The notes under the pieces are model-generated. The model worked only from the letters and a program-made list of their open reading frames with translations. It did not search any database and was not told the DNA's origin. A stretch of 64,000 nt of DNA from Ophiura sarsii (taxonomy: Eukaryota > Echinodermata > Ophiuroidea > Amphilepidida > Ophiuridae): contig CM069446.1 of assembly GCA_035610835.1 (NCBI GenBank), positions 4,032,075 to 4,096,074 of the forward strand, read 5' to 3'. The translations under genes were made by a program, and so were the position numbers. This document shows positions 55,480 to 64,000 of the stretch, in pieces; the stretch's first letter is position 1, and each line of letters opens with the position of its first letter.

Positions 55480-56555
55480 AGGAGTCTTCCGAATACTAGG
55501 CGACAAAAAAAATCAAACCTTTTTTGAGGTAGTTTATTAGATCGATCGTAAATGTACCCACCGCAAATCCGCGGTCCTGTGATCGTTCGCAGATAGCTGT
55601 TGCGAAAGATTTCAGCGGGAGCCGTCATGCCCCGAAGTGACCGATGATGTTATTCCACAGTTTAGCCAATGAGTATCATTTTAAGGGCCGACACCCATTC
55701 TGTTTGAGAATAACAGGATGTTACACGCGCCTTGCATAAGGCAGCTTAATTGTTTTCAACTCACCGTATACTATCATAACTATTGAATACTTGTGTGATT
55801 GAGGATCAACCGGAGGTTGGGAACACAATGTGATCCTTCGACAACTGACAAATGTACGCCAAACACGCATTTAAATTACTTGGCGTGTGTGATTCACAGC
55901 GAGATCGCGGGCGACAACATAGGTGAGGGTATGGTTTGATACTCAGGTACTGGGCGTGGGAGGCAGTTATGGTTGGTGGAGGATAGGGAATAAGGACTTG
56001 AATTCAAGTCTAATTTAAATTTGACTTTAAACACATCTTTTAATTAAACGCAATTCTCGAACACTTGTTTATCTTAAGGGTCATTCCACAGGGTTGGGTA
56101 ATTTTTTGAATTTGAGCATTCTATGCATTTCATAAGTCCCATTATCCTCAAACAAGCACACCTATCCATGATTTTGATATTTAAAATTGTTGCCAATATA
56201 TTAAATATATATAAAAAATGTATTATTTTTTTTAACAAGTTTCTTTTTCGTTTCGCGATGATTTTGTGATGGTGTCATGGCATATTTTCTGAAAAAAAAA
56301 GCGTGAGATGAAATATCATCATTTTTATTGCCCATTTCTGGTTCTAAAACTATTGAATTCTGATGAAATATTATGACTGAGCCTATATACAAAAAACACA
56401 CACTAATGCTTCAAAACAAACAGAGATTCATATGAACCAACGCTGCATTTTTGCCAAACCGGATGTCAAAGTTGAGTTTACCTACGCAACGCGCGGTGTC
56501 AGTTACAAATGGAGGTAATACTGTCAATGAAAGATACTATAAATTCAACAACTCC
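55480..56555. other. Intergenic, no gene recognised
   Basis: Short ORFs without family features. Confidence 0.5.
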
Positions 56556-56558
56556 CCC

Positions 56559-57020
56559 ATACCTTAAAAGGGCGTGTACATCTCAAGTGTTTGTCCTGGA
56601 CAAAAATCACATGACTCGCTTCGCTCCCAAGTCCTCGCGTGCCCGGCAAAAAGCCCATGATGCAATACTAAGTCGTAAAAGATGTGCACATAAATCGACA
56701 AAATGCTGTACGAACGAAATATAATATATCTAGAATTGTTTCAAAAAGTAGTGTTATTCGTTACATTTAAATCAGAATTACATTATTTAACAGTAAATAA
56801 ACAACTTTTGAGCGAGAAACTATCTTAAAACTGTAAAGATTAAGAAATATAAAGCATTTTAAACATCTAATTTAGAGAAAGGTGGTATGTTGAACCATAT
56901 TACTTTTGTTTGTTATTGCGTTTACATAGCTCATAGTTGGCTCAGCGGTAGAGCATTGGACTAGTAAACCGGAGGTCATGGGTTCGAATCCTATCACGGC
57001 TTGACATTTTATTTTAATCG
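56559..57020 (+). repeat. tRNA-bearing foldback arm, third copy
   Basis: Shares with the arms of 42427-54582 the order: TCTCAA.TGTTTG, CACATGACTCGC, CATGATGCAATA, TACGAACGAAAT, TCTAGAA.TGTTTC, GAGCGAGAA, AAAGCATTTTAA, then a tRNA-like sequence. It is closest to the inverted copy at 61830-62280 (both have GGGCGTGTACATCTCAAGTG). Confidence 0.75.
56928..57002 (+). pseudogene. tRNA-Thr(AGU)-like sequence
   Basis: D arm GGCTCAGCGGTAGAGC, loop CTAGTAA (AGT) and T arm ATGGGTTCGAATCCTAT with a clean 5-bp stem and 7-nt loop. The acceptor stem does not pair, so probably not charged. It has the best A and B boxes of the group. Confidence 0.6.
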
Positions 57021-57532
57021 TTTATATACATTTTTTTTAATATTAGTTTTCGATATTGTTTATCAGTTCGTATACTTATTCATTATTGTTCCATTATAGT
57101 TTATTTTGGAATGTGGAATTATTTACGATTTAATTTTAATTTTCCACTGACTGTTTAGTGTGCATGGCATCATGAAAGGTGACATACCGCGGTATACCAC
57201 CGCACTGTCCTACTCCTATGCAACAGGCCAATACAATAGAAACTCGTTGTGTGTTATTATCGATTGAGCTAAACTTGTAAAGTAAATGCCAGCCGTTATG
57301 TAATACAAATCAATGTGCCTGTATTATTATTATTAAAATAATACACCACCATTTGTAGTTTCTGAGTAATATATTTAAAACTAGCTAGGACGGTTCACGG
57401 ATTTCGCGGCTCGAAAAGGATGTTTGAATTTGATCTCAATATAATATAATCCAAGCTGCTATAGGCAAAAGCTATATACAGAAGACCGTGCAGCTATTTC
57501 GTTAAAAGCTATACAGCCGATGATCCGGCAGC

Positions 57533-57590
57533 AACCCTTACCCTAATCCTAACCCCAACCCTAACTCTAACTCTTACCCTAACCTAATAA
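57533..57590. repeat. Interstitial telomere-like repeat, left block
   Basis: Degenerate CCCTAA/CCCTTA units. Probably once continuous with 58401-58570. Confidence 0.85.
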
Positions 57591-58400
57591 TATAAGGCCA
57601 ACAAAAGGTAGGGTCGGTAGGTCGGATTTGTTAAAAGATCTTGGGTTTTTTTTTATACGGATATTGTATTTGGGAATTTAAATTCGGCATGGATACTGTG
57701 AATTAAAGTCCAAACATAAAACACATCGCTTTGACAGTATAGAACTCTTGTTCATGAGTTTGCGACATTGCTGCTTTACTCTCGGCCACCTCCACACTGC
57801 TGATTTCGATCTCCAATATTGTCGAATTGGTTGCAACACTGCAAACTCGGTCAAATATAATTTTTGTACCAAGTTTGCAACGCGCAGATACCGTGTAGGT
57901 CGCCGCCATTGTTACAGAAAACGAGAGAACGTTGTGTTGAAGTTTTGTTAGAAATATATACGTGAGAGTATTACTAAACCTATTTTTCCTGTACTAACTA
58001 CCCCAACTTTTTATACTATGTTGAAATTAATATTCATGCCGTTGAGCAACATTTTTGGAACAAATATTAACCGTAACTAGAGTTCTTCATATTTTCTTAC
58101 AGTATAAAAATGACATCACTTGCACGTGCGAACAATTTTCATTTAGTCCTTTTAATAGTCCCCGCGGGTGCCAAGTTCACGCAATAAACATCATGTTAAA
58201 CGAGATTGCGCATTGGGGGATGGTGTTATAAAGACCAGATTGAATATGTCATACGAAATCAGGAATAAAACGGTCCGTTTGGCCGTTCAAATTGCTAAAA
58301 ATGTTGTTTTAAAAAAATAATCGAAAATAAAAAAGAATACGGTCGGCACCATGGTACACGGTCGGTCGGACGTGGACAAACAAACAATTTATTTTTCTTG
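57591..58400. mobile_element. Probable insertion splitting the telomere-like array
   Basis: About 810 bp between the two telomere-like blocks, with TAAGGCCAA at the left and TTGGCCTAA at the right in inverted orientation, and GGTCGG words near both ends. The boundaries are approximate. Confidence 0.5.
57703..57909 (-). CDS. Hypothetical 68-aa ORF with good start context
   Basis: Starts CAATGGCGGCG, a context common in animal first exons, and encodes MAATYTVSARCKLGTKIIFD and on to a stop at 57703. I recognise no domain. It could be a 5' exon carried into the insert, a captured gene fragment or chance. It lies inside the sequence that splits the telomere-like array. Confidence 0.2.
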   Translation of the reverse strand: MAATYTVSARCKLGTKIIFDRVCSVATNSTILEIEISSVEVAESKAAMSQTHEQEFYTVKAMCFMFGL

Positions 58401-58570
58401 GCCTAACCCTACCTTACCCTAACCCTAACCCTAACTAACCATAAGGCTAACTCTAACCCTAACCCTAACCCTAACCCTTACCCTTACCCTTACCCTTACC
58501 CTTACCCTTATCCTTGCCCTTACCCTGACCATAACCCTATACCTAACCATTACCCTTACCCTAACCATAG
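58401..58570. repeat. Interstitial telomere-like repeat, right block
   Basis: CCCTAA units giving way to a run of CCCTTA units, then degenerate copies. Vertebrate-type telomere motif, typical of deuterostomes and many other animals. Confidence 0.9.
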
Positions 58571-59209
58571 GTTGCACAGTCTGGTACCATAGGTTGTGTA
58601 GTCTGGTGAAGCAATTGGCTACCCGATGATAGGTCGTATAGTCACTTCCATATAATAAACAGTGGTAGATTTGTCAAGCAATTGAAGCAACGGTGTGTAG
58701 TTAGTCCACTGTTAAGTTACGATTTTGTCTCAAAACAGAATGAACATATAAAAGGGCAATACATTCTTAGTTTTACTCAAACCCTGGTATTTGAAATGTG
58801 GGCATCGATGGGTATATATCATTTTGTGACAGCCTGTGTATGAATAAATGCACAAAATTGGAAACAGACAATTTTGCGCATTTGACTTAAATGTCCTCTG
58901 AACACTTTGGAATACGTTTCATTTATGTAATGTTAGCATAACACTGAAGTTTTGACAATTTCTTTTGCAAAAACCCACATGAATGGAATCTGAAGAATGA
59001 GCACGTGTTTACCATGTTTGAAAGTTGATCAATGTGTATTGTTTTGAGTTATACAATCAAACATTTTATAGCTCATGGGGCCTCAGAAATTGTTAATGTT
59101 AAAAACTTATTTTACAACTTATTGAGCCACTTTTGGCGCACCCGCTACGACGGTCGCCTCTATCATGTCTATAATGTTGAGTTTAGACATAAAACTAGTC
59201 GGCATACCC
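58571..59209. other. No gene recognised
   Basis: AT-rich with short ORFs only. Small repeats of GTCTGGTACCATAGGTTG occur near 58580-58600. Confidence 0.5.
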
Positions 59210-59577
59210 ACCTGTGATCTTTTCCAGGGGAAGCCCTCAATCCTGGAAAAATTGGAAGCAGATTTTCTTCCAGATTTACTTTTCTGATCATAAATCATAA
59301 ATAGATTCCAAGGTACAGAGTGATACGATTCCTAATAACCTCAAAATCATAGTTTTAGAGTGAATTTAGAGTAAAATTTAATTATTTTTTTGTACCGCTC
59401 GGTACAATCTATTTTCAAACCATGCATGATTTTGAAGTAATTAGAAATCGTATCGATCTGTAACTTAAAAGATCTTTATGATTTATGATCAAAAATACAA
59501 ATCTGCAAGAAAATCTGCTTTCATAGTAAAATCAATGATAGAGGGCGCTACTTGGAAAAGATCACATAATATGCCTT
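59210..59577. mobile_element. Hairpin MITE, second copy of the family at 100-1231
   Basis: Shares TGATCTTTTCCAGG, the inner hairpin words TCTGATCATAAATC and ATGATTTTGAAGTAATTA, and the right end ATCACATAATATGCCT followed by TTAA. Its left terminus is diverged. It lacks the solo LTR and so confirms that insertion's boundaries. Confidence 0.8.
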
Positions 59578-59619
59578 TAAGTCTCACAGTGTTTCACAGT
59601 ACAAATAAAATATCTGTTT

Positions 59620-61829
59620 CACCTGTGGTATGATGTGGTCAAGACGAGAGAGAGATTTTGGACAGCGAAAACGGAAAATTGCCCTCAAAATGTATACAGT
59701 CATGTGTTTGCTGTGTTTTCTCCGTATTGTATCGATAGATGTAAGACTAAGAGCACGATTTCAACACAGAAAATGGAATTATTGTTGGATTATATCTAAA
59801 TATAATATGGAACGATCATATTGCAAGAGTTAAAGGTTTTGTACTTGCAGATAGCATAATATGAACTCCAATGTATTACTACTATGCTTTAGCATACTGG
59901 AATATTTCTAATCGGTCACATTCATTGTAAAATGTATGCCACAGTGATGCCTCTTATGTTAAATCTTTAGAATGATTGTCACTTTATGAGTTTCTTTGTG
60001 TGCAACCTTCAGAATAGCCAATCAGATAGTCAACCGTACAGAAAATCAATTCGTGAAGAGACTTGAATCCCCTTCAGTTAGTCCTGTAATTGATATATCT
60101 CAGTTCAAAAACAAACTACCGTACTTTTGCAGTATTTCTTATAGGGGAGGGTAAAGCTTAATGGTTGTCTTGACCTGGATCTGGATAATCAAAATGCAAT
60201 TTAATATCAAATTAGCCATTTCTATTGTTTGCAGTCTGTGAAAGAGATATCTGAAATTTAGACCGGTTATATTTGACCTTTTTTCACAGAAATTCACACT
60301 AAATGGAAATTTGGTTTTCACTGAACACCCAGTACTGATATCAATGTACAATGCACAATGCACTTGTAGCTGAGATTCAAAGCTACAATTACGGAATATT
60401 GCGTAACACTTTCCACGCGGCTATTGGTTTTACCATATAAAAACAGATGTTCAGAAATCTTTCCCAATCTATCTCAAGGATTACTGAACCAATACGAGGC
60501 ATGTTTGTACTTTATATTTCTATGCATTTCATATGCTGATTTCAAGTATGGTTATGAAATTTAACAATTTTGACAACGGTTTGAGACATTTTAGAATGTC
60601 GTCTGCAGACGCCTGCCACGTGGAAAGTGTTAAAACTGGCTTATATAATAGAAAAGGTAGTTGGCAAATAAGGAACAATAGCATAACCTACAATCTTTCC
60701 TGACCTTTGTACCATTGAAATTGATAAAAGAGAACTGTAGTCAATCTCGGGGGAAAAAATTACCTTTACTTTTGACATGTTTGACATTGCTGAAAACTGA
60801 CGTCATGAAAATAATGTTCACTATTGCAAACTATATATGCAGCGGGATATACATGTACATTGTATCAAACACCATTGTAAATTATCAGGTGATGTATGTA
60901 TTAGACCAATAATATGGACAACATCTAATTCATTTGTTCTTGTGGAAAAATAACACAAACGAAAAGGCCTATCCTCGCATATAATTTTTATTTGTTCAAA
61001 ATGTGTATGTTTTCTCATTTAAGAAACCATCAAATTGTGAATAAAAGGTTCGAAAAGGTCATCGACCCGGGCAGTGACTTGTATCTGTTTTATTTACAGT
61101 CAAGGTTTAAATAAAATAAAATAAAATTCCGAACAACTCGTATCATTTTATTGTAGTTATATCGAAATAACCATAATGAACACTATATCTGTATAGTTGC
61201 GTTCAATTAGATTATAGTCGATTTGACACTCAAGTCAAGTCTAACATTTCTTATTTATTTTATGCTCACGTGATCCTAAAAAAAAATCAAGCTTCGTTGC
61301 AAAAATTGTCAATTTAGGCAAATCTGATAATTTTCACGAATTCAAAATAGTTCCATTAAAACGTTACGCCAGCATTTTATAATTACGCTCTCGCAGCAAT
61401 GAGCATGATGAGTTCAGCACGGTATCAAATCCACGCCAAACTACTGTCGCCCATATCAGGCCGTGAAAGCCGTGAACCGCGTAATGTACTTTTAAAGATA
61501 CAACTCTCTTTTCTGAATTTTGAAGCAAATTACAAATATCGGTGGTGTTAGGTGTAGGAAATAGGAAAATCGATTCAAGGACATAAGCCGACTGGCTTCT
61601 TATTTACATAACAATTGGCCTTTGCATATCATGTTCATAGACTAGCTAGGGGCTATTCAATGTAGGCCTACGGAGTAGTAAACATAATTATATTTACAGG
61701 ACATTCTTTATCGCAGTGAAATTGCAAAAGAAAAAAATATCATTCAACATTCAATAAATATAGCGAATGATATTAGCAATCCTGTCAATTTATAAAAACA
61801 AACAGTGTAATAACAAAACAGAAAAGAAA
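59620..61829. other. No gene recognised
   Basis: Small ORFs without family features. An inverted repeat with AACACTTTCCACG at 60404-60417 and CGTGGAAAGTGTT at 60618-60631 suggests a further hairpin element (about 60365-60640), related to 5470-5510. Confidence 0.5.
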
Positions 61830-62280
61830 ACCCCATCCCCATCCGCAGGATTCGAACCACTGACCTCATGATTGTGAAGCCGGCGCTTTGACGTTTGAGC
61901 TAATGAAGGCTATACATAAACGTTTTGAAGAAAAACATTACATAGAGTTCAAAATACAAATAACTCTTAAATCGGAGGCTAAAATGCTTTATATTTCGAT
62001 TGGTGTGCATTTTTAACATGGGTTATCGGTTGATTTTATGCTGAAGGAGATTGTAATTCTGATTTTATTATAATGCATAACACTATTTTTTGACACGATT
62101 TTAGACACCTATTTCGTTCGTAAATCAATTTCACCATTACGTTTGATCGATTGAAATTCGTTGCAAATCTATTGCACCATGGGTATTATTACTTGGAAAC
62201 ACGGAGACTCAGATACATAAGGAGTCATGTGACTTTTGTCCAGGACAAACACTTGAGATGTACACGCCCCTTTAAGTACA
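61830..62280 (-). repeat. tRNA-bearing foldback arm, fourth copy (inverted)
   Basis: On the minus strand it matches 56559-57020: GGGCGTGTACATCTCAAGTG, TTGTCCTGGACAAAA, CACATGACTC, ACGAACGAAATA, AATATAAAGCATTTTA, then a tRNA-like sequence. With 56559-57020 it forms an inverted pair about 4.8 kb apart. Unlike the first pair, I could not prove a single insertion. Confidence 0.72.
61840..61912 (-). pseudogene. tRNA-Val(CAC)-like sequence
   Basis: The minus strand has TTAGCTCAAACGTCAAAGC (D arm), a loop TTCACAA (CAC) and AGTGGTTCGAATCCTGC (B-box). The anticodon stem is degenerate. Same position in its arm as the other three. Confidence 0.5.
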
Positions 62281-62520
62281 GTGACAAAGCGTTGTTGATT
62301 TGAGATAAACCCACTGTTCATATGCAAATTACCAGGATGGCGCACCTTATTTGGAAACCACTGTATGCATTATGCATCGATGCATGCGTACCGTAATTGA
62401 CGTGAGAACATACCCACTCCAACCATGCACACAGTACATGCACACCCAATCATCGGTGTAAACAAAACAAACAATCCCGGACAAAAAAGGAAAAAGTATT
62501 GATTTTGCCTATAGATAAAA

Positions 62521-62800
62521 GCTTAATTTATTTATTTATTTATTTATTTATTTATTCGGAAATCACTTTCAAAGCAGCGGCACCCACCTGGAGGTGGTGC
62601 ATCCAAAGAATACAAAAACAAGAGTAAAATACACAAAGAATACAAATAAATACACTGTACAATGATAATACAAAAGAGAGAAAATAAGTAAAATAAACAT
62701 ACAATCATGAATATCATGGATATTATATCATAGACAAAGATGGGTTAATCAGCTTATATCATGAATCGTAACGTGGAGTGTGTACATTAACTAATGTCAT
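62521..62800 (-). mobile_element. Possible LINE or SINE 3' tail with (ATAA)n end
   Basis: A run of (TTTA)n at 62525-62555 would form the (TAAA)n 3' tail of a minus-strand element, and the adjoining segment contains the inverted GCACCCACCTGGAGGTGGTGC. No coding part is visible, so the class is unknown. Confidence 0.35.
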
Positions 62801-63343
62801 TATTACTGCTATTATTATCATTCAACAAAACTGTCCTACATGACCATGCACGTTTTAAATAAGATTTACAAAATATATCAAACTGTTTAATATGACCGTA
62901 TAGGCCTATCTTACAATATTAAAAAATAGGTCCAAAATGCAACATTAACCGCCCGGGCAAACCGCTATGACTATCAAATTCACGACGGGAAAATGTACAT
63001 TGTCAGTGCCGGCACTTACGCGGCATCGAGGGGGACACCGAGCCGGTTGGAAAGCCGGGCCAACCGGCTGCCTAGATCTGGATTTAGTGGCCTCAAACAT
63101 TAATCAAAACTAATCAAAACCCCATACAGAAATCTTTCTCCCTAATTTTAACTACAAATAGGTATATCCCAGAAATATATTTGACCCATAATACGAATAT
63201 TTATATTATAAATATGCATAGTAATATTACCAAATTTGCAATAATTAATGCCGTAAATTAAAAATATCATGTACAAGACAAACCGGTAAATCTAAATCTG
63301 AAAATATTCGTATCGTCTGCTGATTTGTTCACTTTACGTTTCT
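62801..63343. other. No feature recognised; upstream of the right-edge exon
   Basis: AT-rich, no ORF of note. It may contain the promoter of the following gene. Confidence 0.4.
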
Positions 63344-63406
63344 GTGATCAGAGTCGTGATTATTATATTGAATCTGTACACTAAAAGTGTATCTATCTAC
63401 TCCAAA

Positions 63407-63776
63407 ATGCGTGAAATTATCAATATTCGTAGTCAATCTAGTGGTAGTGAAGTTGTGGGAGCAGTGTCCGAGGCCAAGTTTGATGTCAACTTTAACTGGG
63501 CAGAGTTAGAAGCATATGAGAAAGAGGAGGAATACCTGTCAAGAGAAGCCGAAGCGATCATGAACCAGCATGATTTGGATGCCTGTATGCAGGCCAAGTG
63601 CAGTTCTAACCATAGGCCTATGCCTGAACATGAAATTGAACACCAACCTGAATCCAAAAGATTTAAAGTGGTTTCTGAGGCTGACCTCGTCAAAATAGAA
63701 GAGGATCGTCAGAAGAAAACAACAAAACGATCTACTAAGTGGGGAGTGAAAGTGATGAAAGGTATTGTCCAAAAGT
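63407..63776 (+). CDS. Probable 5' exon of a Crypton-derived (DUF3504-like) protein
   Basis: A clean open frame with non-repetitive, protein-like composition: an acidic helix (AELEAYEKEEEYL), then SKRFKVVSEADLVKIEEDRQ and KTTKRSTKWGVKVMKGI. This last pattern (acidic D/E-rich helix, K/T-rich, then TKWxVxV) resembles the segment before the tyrosine-recombinase-like domain in Crypton-derived DUF3504 proteins, which are often expanded in invertebrate deuterostomes. That is recognition from memory, not a search result. The frame meets TAA at once, but CAAAA|GTAAAC just before it can serve as a splice donor. I take the ATG at 63407 (context CCAAAATGC); an upstream ATG at 63344 is in frame. The catalytic domain would lie outside the window. 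Confidence 0.5.
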
Positions 63777-64000
63777 AAACAAATAACTATATTACTGATA
63801 CATTTGATAACATTGCCAAATAGGTTCATAAGGATCGTTGAGTAGAATATTTATGAAAGGTTCATTGTACTGATCCAATAATGTGTACTCACGTGTACGT
63901 TTCGGATACGTCTGTATCCTTTGTCAACACTTGTGGTAGTGACGATCTTGACGACTCTTGGAGGAGTTGCCAGTTGATTTATCATCAGGGGATTTTTTTC

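Overview
This is a gene-poor, AT-rich, repeat-packed stretch of an animal nuclear genome. The signs are split genes with consensus GT/AG introns, non-LTR and LTR retroelements, many hairpin-forming non-autonomous DNA transposons, and degenerate vertebrate-type telomeric repeats (CCCTAA). The frequent taggcctac-like words and the set of transposon types suggest a marine invertebrate deuterostome, perhaps an echinoderm. That placement is an inference and was not tested.

The ordinary genes are two complete tandem copies of a monocarboxylate-transporter-like gene (SLC16/MCT family), both on the minus strand and both with four coding exons. Copy A is at 2414-21104 (435 aa) and copy B at 28533-40700 (434 aa). 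Exon lengths, phases and splice sites match one to one. The introns are very different because each copy collected its own insertions after duplication. Intron 1 of A holds a 4.9-kb array of a 31-bp minisatellite; B has only about 0.6 kb of it, but carries about 7 kb of nested transposons instead. The first bases of the window match the upstream flank of copy B, so a third copy probably lies just outside the left edge.

Right of copy B, 41.7-55.5 kb is a four-layer nest. A decayed reverse-transcriptase gene was split by a TA-flanked foldback element whose inward-facing arms each carry a tRNA-like sequence. A CR1-like LINE tail lies inside that element. A Ty3/Gypsy chromovirus (8349 bp, LTRs identical by eye) is inserted in the LINE tail, in antisense. 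Another LINE (Tx1/L1-like, 35.5-39.8 kb) lies in intron 1 of copy B with a 15-bp target duplication, and is itself split by a TTAA-flanked MITE.

From 55.5 to 63.3 kb I see a second inverted pair of the tRNA-bearing arms, interstitial telomeric repeats and more hairpin elements, but no convincing host gene. At 63.4-63.8 kb a plus-strand exon resembles the N-terminal part of Crypton-derived (DUF3504) proteins and probably continues beyond the window.

The most unusual signals are the tRNA-armed foldback family, several unrelated MITEs each built from one short motif repeated in both orientations, and a consensus -1 frameshift heptamer abutting the gag stop of the chromovirus.
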